Below are positions 24,753 through 35,629 of a stretch of DNA of 64,000 nt, piece by piece. The notes under the pieces were generated by a model. The model was not told the DNA's origin and searched no databases. It was given only the letters and a program-made list of their open reading frames with translations. The DNA comes from Berberis thunbergii. Its lineage: Eukaryota; Streptophyta; Magnoliopsida; Ranunculales; Berberidaceae. The stretch is taken from the NCBI GenBank assembly GCA_003290165.1, contig QNQO01000448.1:620001-684000 (forward strand), written 5' to 3'. Within the stretch, counting starts at the first letter, position 1. Each line of letters begins with the position of its first letter. The translations under genes and the position numbers were made by a program.

Positions 24753-25112
24753 AATCATGGTTCCCTGAATATGCATTCACCAACCCCTATACTTTATCAA
24801 CCCCACCCTCCATTCACACATTCCAAAGAAGACCAATACAACCACTAACATAGCATGTCTAAGGAAATCAACATCATGAACCAATTATGTTTCACGCCAT
24901 GGTCAAAACCACATACAGGCACTCAGATGCACACCGTTCAAAGCAAAAGCCCAGAGTCACAGAGTGAAGATGCTGTGAACATCTGAAAGTTTTCATTCAG
25001 ATTCCTATGTATTGTCAGTGTTTGAAGCCAATAATAATAGTACTAGTAGAAAGCAGCTGCTTTAAGAATTGGGCATAAAGCTCCAACATCAACCAATTAC
25101 AGAGAATACACA

Positions 25113-25833
25113 CATGGGCGGACCTACTAAGGGACGAGGGGGCAATTGCCCTCCTCAACTTTTAAAATATTTGTTTATATATACTTTAGTTTTAAAAAAA
25201 TTTGATTATATAATTTAGAATATAATATAATAATTGTTTTTACTAAAATTTTATCATGTCTTTGTTGGTGTAGTGGTCTGCGAATTATCATTTTTAGTAA
25301 AAGACTCGAGTTCGAGTTCGATACTCTTCAACTGCATTTTTATTTTATTTTCAATGTAATTTTATTAGTAATTGCAAACATTAAAAAATGTTTTTCACAA
25401 ACGGTATAAAACCTCCAAAAAAAAAATCTAAAATAATAACTATAGAATTCAATGAAAAATTTGAGCCTCATATAAACTATTTTTTCTATGAAATTGTATT
25501 ATGATCATACTAGGTTCGCAAATTTCAAATTTTTTTTAGCTACACCTAGATATTATCCTAATTATTTTGTGATATTAGTTATATATTCTAGTTATTATAC
25601 TCGTTTGCTCCTTGCTAAGGTTATCAATAATGACCTTATTTTGGTTTAAAATTGGACTACACTGGATCCAATTAGATATATGCAATGTAATTTTTATAGT
25701 TGTATTTTTTTATTAGTTACTAGCTCAGGTAGAAAAAAAAATTTGGTTTACCATTGATAACTATTATTATCAACTAATAAGTATTTCCATCCCTCCCCCC
25801 CTCTCCTCAACTAAAATTCTGGGTCCACCCCTA
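25113..25833. mobile_element. Non-autonomous hAT element with 8-bp target duplication
   Basis: AATACACA is present at 25105-25112 and again at 25834-25841. The element begins CATGGGCGGACC and ends GGTCCACCCCTA, so the ends are imperfect inverted repeats of the hAT type. The 721-bp interior has no coding capacity. Confidence 0.88.
25262..25330 (+). repeat. tRNA-like/SINE-like sequence inside the hAT element
   Basis: GTTGGTGTAGTGGTCTGCG resembles a pol III A box and, about 40 bp later, GAGTTCGAGTTCGATAC resembles a B box. No poly(A) end or target duplication was seen, so this may be a decayed SINE or tRNA relic. Confidence 0.45.
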
Positions 25834-25930
25834 AATACACATACCAAGTTCAGTGCATAGAATACATTTTTGTAGTACCCTAACAATAAAAGGTAATGTT
25901 CAACTGTACTGAACAAAGTTTCTACACCTT

Positions 25931-27752
25931 CTATTGGGGAATGGCGTACACCTTTGACTTTGGCTTTACCTCAATTTCATTGACGTTGCGAACAAATATG
26001 GAATCTGGTTCATGTCTGCAGACAAAAAGATATTTAGTTACCAATGCAACAAGAGGGATAACTAGAACTTAAATAAGTGGAGTCAAGGCTAAATAACATA
26101 CGGCTTATCTCCCTCTTCATATGTATAACTCGATGCCATAGCCAAAAGACGACCATCTCTGCTAAATGATAATGCTGCTATGCTTGTTGGGTATTTCGAA
26201 TACTGGAAAATAACAACAAACAGTACATGCAAGGAATGAGATTTCGCAAAATTTTAGTGAAAATTTCTTTATTTTTAAACTACGAAAAAAAGTGCGAAAG
26301 AAAAGAAAACTTTTTTCGAGGGTCTTTTCAAAAAATTTAGAGATTTTTCATAAATTTCGAGTTTTTTTGTAAATTTTTGTTTTTTCGTAAAAATATAAAT
26401 ATCAACAACCAAAGTTTAAATGTTTTTCGAGGGTTTTTTTTATAACTTTAGATTTTTCTAATTATTTATTGAGTTTTGAAACCATTCCCCTATTTTCTAA
26501 TTACCATTTCTTCTTATATATTGATTTTTTAAACCACCCTATATTGATTTCATGTTTGTTTAATTTCTTGGTATTTAGGCTTTATTTAATGTGTTTAATA
26601 GATTTATTTACTTGCATCTTATTTTTTCGTGTATTTCATACACTTTTGAAATTCATTTATATATTTCATGTATCTTCGAAATTTTTACATTTTTTCTTTA
26701 CATACCGGAATATTATCGAAGTATTTCTTAAAATTAGAAAACCAAAATTAGCTCAAAAAACGAAATCACAATACTTGAGTACATGTAATTGATTGATTTC
26801 TGGATGATGAAATATTGGCATATTCAACAAATAGTACTTGATATAGCCGCTTCTTGTTGTTGCCATCCCACACATTAACGTAACCATCACAGCCTCCCAT
26901 TGCGAATGTACCGTATCTAAAGCAACCAAAATTCAAGGAATCCGATTTCTCGAAAAATGGCGAAATTTCAGAAAATATTTATTTTTTTTGAGTTACCAAA
27001 TTTTTTTTTGAAATTCGAAAATATTTATTTCTTTCATCAGACCAATCTGAATTTTCGTACATTTTAACCGTTACAACGTTAGTTTAGTATTAAATTTTGT
27101 AATATAAGTAATTCTTATGCAATATGTAATTTGTATGATATTATGAATCTTGTGGGACCCTTTATGCTGTATGTAAAAGTTTAAAATGCTTAGATTATAT
27201 TGATAACTTTAAAGTTATAATCGAAATTTTTTTACCTTTTTTTCTATACCCAATGAAATATTTCACGCACGAGTAATCCATTCACACTAGCTACCAAAAA
27301 TCACATTTAAAGAATTGTTTGGTAGTATGCTTCTTATGGAAATGGGCCTTGTAGTTCAAAGTTATTTTAAGCTGACATTCCATTTGAATTATCATTGTAT
27401 GTTAGTTGTTAGCTAGAAGTTAATTCATTATACTTGACTTGTGAATTATGACGATGCATTTGGGAAGCTTGCTTCTGGACATGTACTTAATTCCTGGAAA
27501 AATACTGAAATTATGTAAACATGCCATTAGAAACTGAGATGTTGGTTTATATGAGTCAAAGCTGAAAATTCATGAAATTCAAGCAAATAAATTAGAAGCT
27601 GTCGTACATTTTGGACATGCATACAAGGAAATTTAGAAAAATGAAAACCAACTATGAGTAGAGAAAACTTACATGGGGTGGAATGCAATGGCATTGACGG
27701 GATACATAATGTCTCTTCCAACCTCTGATTTCTATGACACTTGAAAGCATAT
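25931..27752 (-). pseudogene. BUB3: BUB3-like gene, four 3' exons
   Basis: Exons 27752-27673 (KYAFKCHR to FHP, one A missing), 26916-26838 ([18 protein letters not shown] to LYQ), 26202-26102 ([17 protein letters not shown] to EEGDKP) and 26015-25931 ([16 protein letters not shown] to the TAG at 25931-25933). Phases match from exon to exon when the missing A is allowed for. Intron 26203-26837 contains T-rich palindromic DNA of unknown origin. Confidence 0.85.
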
Positions 27753-28088
27753 CTGCAGGTGTTTCAGAATTACAAAATTAACAAAACCGAAAATCAAAAC
27801 AGAAATATGCAATGTGCCATATGAAGTGAAGACATGCATGCTTTCATATGATGGGCACACTACAAAAAAACGCTTTACTAGCGACGATTTATAATATTGT
27901 CGCTAATTAAATCATTAGCAACGGCAAATTAAAAGATTAGCGACGGCAAGGAACCGCTAATGTCTTTGATATTGTTTCAACACATAGGTATAAAAAAACC
28001 GTCGCTAAATGATTTGCGACGGCATACCACCCTCGCTATGTTTTAAAAATAAAACTCCTTAGCTACAGTTTTATACTGTCGCTAATGA

Positions 28089-28120
<32 letters not shown>

Positions 28121-28343
28121 GAACATTTAGCGACGGCCAAATAGCCGTTACTAAGTTTTACAAATAAAACTCTTTAGTTACGGTTTTCTGCCGTCGCTAA
28201 TGGTTTTTAAAAAACAAAAAAATTTCATTAGCTACGGTTTTCTGCCGTCGCTAACCTTTACAATCAGTGACGACAAAAAAACTGTCGCTATTTGTAGTAG
28301 TGCTCTAACCCTCAATATAAAAACTGGATAAAATCACCACCAA

Positions 28344-28416
28344 TCCATTTTCGTCTAGCCCGGTTAGGATACCTGGCTTTCACCCAAGCGACCCGAGTTC
28401 GAATCCCAGCAATGGA
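28344..28416 (+). tRNA. tRNA-Glu(UUC)-like pseudogene, copy 1
   Basis: A 73-nt cloverleaf-like sequence: 5' acceptor TCCATTT, D-arm with TCTAGCCCGGTTAGGATA, anticodon loop CTTTCAC (anticodon TTC), T-arm CGAGTTCGAATCCCAG and 3' acceptor CAATGGA. Acceptor pairing has one mismatch. The T-stem is weakened. A decayed copy carried by a transposon is more likely than an active gene. Confidence 0.7.
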
Positions 28417-29313
28417 AATTGTTTTTTATTTATTTATTTCAACTTTGAAACATACTCCAAGCCGCTTGTTTTTTCTTTACGACTTTATTTTCTTTTATTT
28501 TTTTTAACTGCTTTCAACTTTAGAACATGTTTCAATCCCCTTAAATTGTTTTTTCTTTACGACTTCTATGTATATTAAACCAGTCAAGATTTCTTAAACA
28601 GAGTCATTCACTCATTGGTATTATCAGTGGTTGCTCTTGGAAAAGGACTGATACATCACATGGGTTCATTGGCAAGTTTTCCAGACTGCATTGTCTCCTT
28701 AATAAGACTAGGACAATCCTTCCTTGCAATCCAAACTTCAAGCTGAAGAAAGAAAGAAAGAAAAAGAAAAAAACAGATGCAAAGGAGTGAAATAAGGAAG
28801 GGAGAGCAAATGAAACTTTGGTTGAAAGAAGTTTAGAAATCCAGCCTTTGACATTGAAGTCTGAAGAAGTCCTCAGAATGTTTCGATACCACCTAAACAT
28901 GTCTCGATTGAGTTTGTGGTATGGGAGCTGTGGAGGATTCGTTCACAATATAGTAACAGGTGCTCTATGGGATCATAACTTTGCTACTCGGATTCAAGCC
29001 AAAAAAGATGTCCGAAGAAAAGTTGGGTACCCGGTAAGTATGTCATTTATTATTTTTAAATACAAATTTATATGAATTATTTGCTACTCGCTAATTAATA
29101 TTTTTTTTAAATTAACATTATCTTTATATTAGGGACGACAAAATCCCGTCGCTAATTGTTTTTTAAAAAAATAACATTTTTTTATATTAGCGACGCAAAA
29201 TCCCATCGCTAATTGTTTTTTAAAAAATTAAAAATGTTTATATTAGCGACGGCGTCGCTATTTGTAATAGTGCTCTAACCCTCAATATAAAAACTGGATA
29301 AAATCACCACCAA

Positions 29314-29386
29314 TCCATTGTCGTCAAGCCCAATTAGGATACCTGGCTTTCACCCAGGCGACTTGGGTTCGAATCACAACTATGGA
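29314..29386 (+). tRNA. tRNA-Glu(UUC)-like pseudogene, copy 2
   Basis: The same 73-nt layout as the copy at 28344, with TCCATTG and CTATGGA as acceptor arms (one mismatch), the loop CTTTCAC kept and the T-arm read TGGGTTCGAATCACA, whose stem is broken. It differs from copy 1 at several places, mostly in stems. Confidence 0.65.
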
Positions 29387-29744
29387 AATTGTTATTTATT
29401 TATTTATTTCAACTTTGAAACATACTCCAAGCCGCTTGTTTTTTTTACGACTTTATTTTTCTTTTATTTTTTTAACTGTTTTCAACTTTAGAACATGTTC
29501 CAATCCCCCTAAATTGTTTTTCTTTACGACTTCTATGTATATTACACCAGTCAAGATTTCTTGAACAGAGTCATTCACTCATTGGTATTATCAGTGGTTG
29601 CTCTTGAAAAAATAATTAACCGATCCGCGTGAAACTTCATATCAACCGTCAATAACACCCAAAAATTTTGCTCAATCTAACGCACTAAACCAAACCACAT
29701 CACCGATCCACGTGAAACTAACACAACCAATCCCCTTCAAAGAA

Positions 29745-30597
29745 GAAGATATGATCAAGATCAAGATCGAATAAGAAGATATGATCAAGATCGAATAAGA
29801 AGATATGATATGATCAAGATCGAAGAAGAAGATAAGATCTTGATCAAGATCGAAGAAGAAGATCAAATCAGATCAAAGAAGAACAGAACAAAGAATATCA
29901 TATCAGATCAAAGCAAAGAAGATCAGATAAAAGAAGATCAGATCAGATCAAAGAAGATCGGATAAAAAAAGATGAGATCAAGGAAGATCAAAGAAGATCA
30001 GATCAGATCAAAGAAGTTCAAAGAAGATCAAAAAAGTTCAAAAAATATTAAAGAAGATCAGATCAGATCAGATCAAAGAAGATCAAATAAGATAAAAGAA
30101 GATCAGATCAAAGAAGACGAGATCAAAGAAGATCAGATCAAAGAATATCAAAGAAAATCAGATCAAAAAAGATGAGATCAAAGAAGATCAGATCAGATAA
30201 AAAAGATCAGATAAAAGACGATCAAAAAAGTTCAAAGAAGATGAGATCAAAGAAAATCAGATCAAAGAAGTTCAAAGAAGATCAAAGAAGTTCAAAGAAG
30301 ATCAAAGAAGATAAAAGAATATCATATCAAAGAAGATCATATCAAAGAAGATAAGATCAGATCAAAGAAGATCAAAGAAGTTCAAAGAAGATTAAAGAAT
30401 ATCAGATCAAAGAATATCAAAGAAGATGAGATCAAAGAAGATCAGATCAGATAAAATACGATCAAAGAAGTTCAAAGAAAATCAAAGATCAGATCAAAGA
30501 AAATCGAAGAAGATCAAAGAAGTTCAAAAAAGATCAAAGAATATCAGATCAAATAATATCAAAGAAGATCAGATCAGATCAAAGAAAGTCAAAGACT
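29745..30597 (+). repeat. Satellite-like AAAGAAGATCAGATC array
   Basis: About 850 bp built from irregular repeats of AAAGAAGATCA, AGATCAGATC and AAAGAAGTTCA. The plus strand is almost free of C outside GATC. Frames reading Lys-Glu-Asp-Gln repeats (29972-30354) are artefacts. GATC occurs dozens of times. Confidence 0.9.
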
Positions 30598-30599
30598 AA

Positions 30600-31610
30600 T
30601 TGGTTTTTAAAAATAAAATAAAATAAAACACTAAGGAGATTAGCTACGGCAATTTATCGTGGCTAATTTTTTTTTATTAGCGACGGCAACAAACCGTGGC
30701 TAATTAGTTTTTGATTTTTTATATTAGCGACGGCAAAAAACCGTGGCTAATTGGTTTTTAAAAAAAATTAAGCACTAAAGAGATTAGCTACGGCAATTTG
30801 CCGTGGCTAATTGGTTTTTGATTTTTTATATTAGCGACGGCAAAAATCCTTCGCTAATTGGTTTTAAAAAAAAAATTAAACCCTAAAGAGATTAGCTACG
30901 GCAATTTACCGTGGCTAATTTGTTTTTGATTTTTTATATTAGCGACGGCAAAAAATCGTCGCTAATTGGTTTTAAAAAAAATTAAACCCTAAAGAGATTA
31001 GCTACGGCAATTTGCCGTCGCTAGTTTGTTTTTATTTTTTATATTAGCGACGACACAAAACCGTCGCTAATTGGTTTTTTTAAAAAATTAAACCCTAAAG
31101 AGATTAGCTACGACAATTTGGTTTTTATTTTTATATTAGAGACGACATTATGCCGTCGCTAATTGGTTTTTTAAAAAAAATTAACACTAATTGGTTTTTG
31201 ATTTTTTATATTAGCGACGGCAAAAATTCGACGCTAATTGGTTTTTTTAAAAAAAATTAAACCCTAAAGAGATTAACCACTGCCATTTGCCGTGGCTAAT
31301 TTGTTTTTGATTTTTTATAGTAGCGACGGTTTTTAATTGGTTTTTAAAAATGAAAAAATTAAACCCTAAAGAGATTAGCTACGGCAATTTGTTTTTGATT
31401 TTTTATATTAGCGACGGCAAAAAACAGCCGCTAAATGGTTTTAAAAAAAAATTAATCCCTAAAGAGATTAGCTACGGCAATTTGTCGTGGCTAATTGGTT
31501 TTTTTTTTAAATTAACACTAAAGAGATTAGCTACGGCAATTTGTCGTGCCTAATTGGTTTTTGATTTTTATATTGGCGACCGCAAAAAATCGTCGCTAAT
31601 AGTTTAAAAA
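30600..31610. repeat. Tandem units of about 110-130 bp with palindromic cores
   Basis: About eight degenerate units each contain TTAGCGACGGCAAAAAACCG...CGCTAAT and GATTAGCTACGGCAATTTGCCG...GGCTAAT cores separated by TTTTTAAAAAA-type spacers. These are the same motifs as in the two subterminal zones of the CACTA element. Confidence 0.85.
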
Positions 31611-31739
31611 AATATCACCCATCCGCGTGAAACCTCATTTCAACCGTCAATAACACCCAAAATTTTAGCTCAATCCAACGCACTAAATTAAACCACGTCA
31701 TCGATCTGCGTGAAACTAACACAACCAATCCCCTTCAAT

Positions 31740-32125
31740 TACCTTTCTCTATATAAATTTCAATTTTTTCTACAAACCAACTTTAAAAAAAATTTCTCTC
31801 AACCTCCAGAGAAGAAACCCACAGAGGAGAAGTTCGCCGCTTTCTCGATACCGATCCCGGCCGCCTCTCTCTCCCCTCCCTTCCTCCGCCGCCTCTCTCT
31901 CGGAGATCTGAGATCTCTGATCTCGGAGATTTGAGAATTGTGATCTCAAAAATCTGAGATCTCTGATCTCGGAGATCTGAGATCTCTAATCTCAGAGACC
32001 TGAGATCTGAGATTTCTGAGATCTCGAATCTCGGAGATCTGAAATCTCGGATCGTGGAGATCTGAAATCTCTGAGATCTGAAATCTTTGAGATATGAAAT
32101 CTCAAATCTCGGAGTAGATCTCCGA
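31740..32125 (+). promoter_or_regulatory. Promoter- and leader-like stretch with GAGATCTGA repeats
   Basis: TATATAAA at 31750-31757 is followed by a pyrimidine-rich leader (CTCTCTCTCCCCTCCC, CCGCCGCCTCTCTC) and then by about 20 copies of GAGATCTGA/GATCTCTGA, each nearly self-complementary. This looks like a 5' UTR of a plant gene taken into the element. No downstream ORF follows. Confidence 0.5.
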
Positions 32126-32379
32126 TATTCTATAGATCGAATTTTTTATTTTTTTGTCATTTTTGTATGGATTCTTTGTAGTTTTTTTTTTAAAATTTTT
32201 GTATGATATTCTAGAGACTGTGTAATTTTTGTTATAATTTGGATCAATTAAGTTTAATTCTGGTAGTTGATATTAATTTTCAAAATGGACAATCATTAAT
32301 AGCTAATTTCATTATAAAAAATGAATTATAATTTGTAAATTTCATTTGTCAATATGATTTGCAACAAAGTTGTCCCTAA

Positions 32380-32962
32380 ATAGCTACGACAAATACCATG
32401 GTTGTGCTGTCAATTAGATTTGTAATTTAGCGACGGCAAAAAACCGTCACTAAATAGCCAAGGCAAAAAACCGTCGCTATATTGCCTTAGCGACCGCAAA
32501 AAACCCTCTCAAAGTAGCGACGACAAATAAACGGTCGCTAAATAGTGACGGCAAAAATCTTCGCTATTTAGCAAAAACCGTCACTAAATAGCCACGGTAC
32601 AAAAAACCGTCGCTATTTAGCAAAAACCATCACTAAATAGCTACGGCAAAAAAACAGTAGCTAAATAGCGAAGGCAAAATACCGTCGCTATTTAGCAAAA
32701 ACCGTCGCTATCATACAATTAGTGACAGTTTTTGTTGAAATTTTCAGCAACTTTAGCGACGGAATTTTTTGAGTTCGCCACGGTTTTTTTGCCGTGGCTA
32801 ATTAGCGACGGGATAGTTTACGGTTGCTGATTCAAAAAGCGACGATTAATCTAGCGACGGTATTGCAACGGTTTTTTGCCGTGGCTAAATCATTGTAGCG
32901 ACGGTTTTTTGCCAATTAGCAACGGTTTTTAGCCGTTGCTGAAACATATTTTTTTTGTAGTG
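32380..32962. repeat. Right subterminal repeats of the CACTA element
   Basis: About 20 short motifs of the form TAGCGACGGCAAAAAACCGTCGCTA or its variants run up to the terminal GTAGTG, in both orientations. Confidence 0.85.
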
Positions 32963-32965
32963 GCA

Positions 32966-33649
32966 GAGTGCTCTTGTGGGAGAATTAGAACAATCCATTT
33001 TGAAAACATATATAGTATTTCTGCCAGAATCCAATCCGAGTAAATACAACAGCAGATCCTACATATACTAAAGATACAATACAAATTGGTAACAGATATG
33101 GCAAGAATCTTTCTGCTAGCGCTTTCTCCTCTCTTTTGCGACTTCTTATTCATTTCCATATATTTTTGTTGATGTGAAATTTTGAGACAAATAGACTTTT
33201 GGCAAGGATGACTTCCTCATTCTAAACTATGAAGTTCATCTTCGTAAGAAACAACTTGTGGCAAATGGAATCCCAAGCACATTTTGATCCTGTTGGAGCT
33301 GTTAAACGAAAAAATAAACCTATTCAATCATCTAGACTGATGAAAAAGATGTGTTGAATTTGAATATATGTGGAAGATCCATTTTCCTATTAACTTGAAA
33401 AGCTTCTAATGTTAGAAATTTCGGAATGGCAAGATTGTTCGCAAAAGTTAATAATATAATAAAAATCATCAGCAAAACCACCCAGACCACATTCCACTGT
33501 ATCAAATATAAAAAAAACCAAAAGCAAACCAAAAAAATTTGGATTTCAATCATCGGGATGTAATTACACATTTATATGTTTAGAAAGTAATAGAAAGAGC
33601 TAATAATTCATTAGGATGGTATCCATGCTGTGACTTTTCAGTCTGATTT
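32966..33649 (-). other. BUB3 intron sequence, no gene recognised
   Basis: AT-rich DNA after the CACTA element. I searched it by eye for the missing BUB3 exons on the minus strand and found none. Confidence 0.5.
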
Positions 33650-33712
33650 TCTTTGTTTTTATCCCTTAACCCCTCCCACCCCATGTGCCGCCGGCTGGGA
33701 TCTGTCTACCCC
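33650..33712 (-). repeat. SINE family A, truncated copy
   Basis: Only the 3' part is left. On the minus strand it reads GCCGGCGGCACATGGGGTGG then GGGGTTAAGGGATAAAAAC, matching the tails of the copies at 3766 and 35325. The A and B boxes are missing. Confidence 0.65.
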
Positions 33713-33933
33713 CAATTTATTGAACCCTTAACCTAGTTTGGATCGGTCTACCCCCAATTTACACTAAATCAATGATTAATTGCCGCATAAATAACCCAAA
33801 TGGACAATCAAACTAGAAATTGGGCCTTTTGGCACAAGAGTAAACTTAGTAAGAGGTCAATGCACGCTTACTTCTTTACTTTCCAGTCGTTTGTGCAGAG
33901 GGGGGAGTGGTGGCTAATTTATTAGCAAAAATT

Positions 33934-34062
33934 ATAACTGGCGAGGAAACAGGCAAGGGAGGGGAATACAACCCTCCATCCCCCTCGAGATGTGTGCCTT
34001 CACGCATATCGAGGGGATGGAGGGTTGCACCCCCTTCTCTCGCCTGTTTCCTCACCAGTTAG
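33934..34062. mobile_element. GC-rich hairpin MITE, copy 2
   Basis: TAACTGGCGAGGAAACAGGC on the left pairs with GCCTGTTTCCTCACCAGTTA on the right, with a second stem CCCTCCATCCCCCTCGA / TCGAGGGGATGGAGGG inside. Almost the whole 129 bp can fold into one hairpin. Confidence 0.8.
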
Positions 34063-34761
34063 AAGGTTCGTGATGTTCATTTATTAGAAAACGATAAATG
34101 ATAAGTAGGAATAGGAATAGAGGTCCATGTGATTACAAGTTCTTTCCGCAGTTGGACATGACGCATAAATAAGTTCATTAATGGTAAATGGGCATGGCCC
34201 AAAAACTTCCCATTATGTCTTTCTTCAACTTCTATCTATAGCTAACCTACACCCATTATAGGGGTTATCAAAACATAGTGACTAAATATTCTCACTTGTT
34301 ATGTTGAGATGGCTATCCACATTTTTGGCCATGTATTGAACCCTGGGACTGTATTATGTTAGAGATTGCTATCCACATTTTCTTGTTTGGTGTTGCTACA
34401 AACCCTCCATTCAATTTTTCTTTCCAGCAAGCTTTGTGGTTATTACATGTGTTTCTTTGAAGTATTCGGATATGATCTTCTAGTACATGCCAATTTTTAC
34501 GATTCTGCCGCAATAGGTTTTGACTACATTTTTGTTGGCAGTTTGCAACTACTGAGTGATGCCAAAATGGCTTCATTGCAATTTTCTTTCACCGAGCATT
34601 GTAGTGAGAATTGTTAAAACTAAGTTTGATGTTGCAAGTTGTATGTTTTAAACGGTCACCAATGTTGTTACACCGGAACCTAGGGTTACATTATGTTGAT
34701 GCATCCTCTTTTCAACATATTGGCCATCCCCTTATGTTGTTAGAGCGCGAAGCGCTGCATG
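34063..34761. other. BUB3 intron sequence with unidentified exon-like stretch
   Basis: 34366-34617 on the plus strand is open and follows a good acceptor-like tract (TTTTTCTTTCCAG, ending near 34427). The text CFFEVFGYDLLV vaguely recalls tubulin-tyrosine-ligase-like proteins, but the match is too short to name. Otherwise no gene was seen. Confidence 0.35.
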
Positions 34762-34769
34762 GTGCTAAG

Positions 34770-35621
34770 CAGTGACGGAGCCAGGATTTCATTGAATGGG
34801 GCAGAGTGATGAGTCATATTTAACTAATGATAATATAATAATTAAGTACTTTAATATAATTTTTGTTAAATTTGAACAATATATAAATAACTATACAAAA
34901 CACCAATTGTTAAACAAAGCTTCATCTAATCCATGGGTGAGGAAAATTGATCTAACAATCTACTTTGTAAGTACACAAGAGATAAATATATAGAGGACAG
35001 CGGCACACTTGCCTTTCAAATATACATAACAAGGCGAGAACTCGGCATCGTGCAATTCTATTGATCTGGTCAATTCATTTGGTGTATAAAGTTAAGGGCC
35101 AAATATACTAATGGGTCATTTCTCCAAAGTAATCCTATGAATAAAATACTAAACTAGATCTTGATATACAAATTCATCTCGAGAAAATACTTTAAAAACA
35201 TTATTCTTCTTCAAAACAGAAAAAAGAGGTTGGGGCGTTGGTGAGAAAGGAAAATAAATCAAACAGAGAGAAGGAGAGGAAGAGAAAAGTGGAGGCAGAG
35301 CGATTGTTGTTTTCGTAGTAAACATTTTTTTTACCCATAACCCTCCCCATCTCATGCCGCCGGTCGAGTTCGAACCCGTGACGTGTGATTCCATACGCTA
35401 TACCTCTACTAACTCATCTAGTACACTTTTATCAGTAAACAAATAAAGGGTAAAGAAAAGAAAAAAGGGAGGAACGGGGTTGTCAGCGTCACTAAGAATA
35501 GTGGTAGAGAAGAAGGGGTGAGCGGAATGGCGTTGTGGATTGCAAGTTAGGCAAATCGATTTTTTTTTCTAAAGTCAGTGGGGGCAAGTGCCCCCACTTG
35601 ACCCACGTAAATCCGTCCCTG
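34770..35621. mobile_element. Non-autonomous hAT element, 8-bp duplication GTGCTAAG
   Basis: GTGCTAAG occurs at 34762-34769 and at 35622-35629. The element starts CAGTGACGGAGCC and ends ATCCGTCCCTG; CAGGGACGGA-type ends are typical of plant hAT. It is 852 bp with no transposase. A family A SINE lies inside it. Confidence 0.9.
35325..35430 (-). mobile_element. SINE family A, copy nested in a hAT element
   Basis: Minus strand: A box GATGAGTTAGTAGAGG, B box GGGTTCGAACTCG, tail CATGAGATGGGGAGGG and an A run. It is clearly the same family as 3766-3874, with about 15% difference by eye. Confidence 0.75.
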
Positions 35622-35629
35622 GTGCTAAG

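Larger units (their letters stand above)
28303..29602. repeat. Direct duplication of about 325 bp inside the CACTA element
   Basis: 28303-28629 and 29275-29602 share long near-identical text, from CTCTAACCCTCAATATAAAA through the tRNA-like segment to ATTATCAGTGGTTGCTCTTG. The 645 bp between them contain an unrecognised plus-strand frame (28818-29075) with a GT-like donor after GGTACCCG, and subterminal-type palindromes. A second pair (29620-29740 and 31612-31738, shared CGTGAAACTAACACAACC) overlaps the same region. Confidence 0.85.
27858..32962. mobile_element. CACTA (En/Spm-type) element in a BUB3 intron, non-autonomous
   Basis: The left end CACTACAAAAAAA (27858) and right end TTTTTTTTGTAGTG (to 32962) are inverted repeats, flanked by GCA at 27855-27857 and 32963-32965, the 3-bp duplication typical of CACTA. 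Both subterminal zones are packed with short palindromic pairs such as TTAGCGACGGC / GCCGTCGCTAA, as in CACTA elements whose TNPA-type protein binds subterminal repeats. The 5105-bp interior has no transposase, but holds two tRNA-Glu-like sequences, a purine-rich array and a promoter-like stretch. It lies in the intron where the missing BUB3 exons should be. Confidence 0.88.

Noticed and set aside
24543..24848. Opposed open frames with Pro/Gly-rich products
   Set aside because: They cover a GC-rich hairpin MITE; both strands are open because of the inverted repeat.
27858..28302. Separate small MITE ending at GTAGTAGTG
   Set aside because: The GCA duplication and the longer matching end at 32962 fit one 5.1-kb element better; the internal GTAGTAGTG recurs as GTAATAGTG at 29274 as part of the direct repeat.
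28344..28416. Functional tRNA-Glu gene
   Set aside because: Acceptor and T-stem mismatches, and location in a duplicated block of a transposon, favour a relic.
29972..30354. Long Lys/Glu/Asp/Gln-rich open frames
   Set aside because: They follow from the AAAGAAGATCA repeats; frames on one strand are open simply because the composition lacks stop codons.
30600..31610. CRISPR-like regular repeats
   Set aside because: Units are degenerate, palindromic, of variable length, lie in a plant transposon and have no spacers or cas genes.
34366..34617. Possible tubulin-tyrosine-ligase-like exon
   Set aside because: Only CFFEVFGYDLLV is suggestive and the rest does not match what I know of the family. 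Kept as unidentified.
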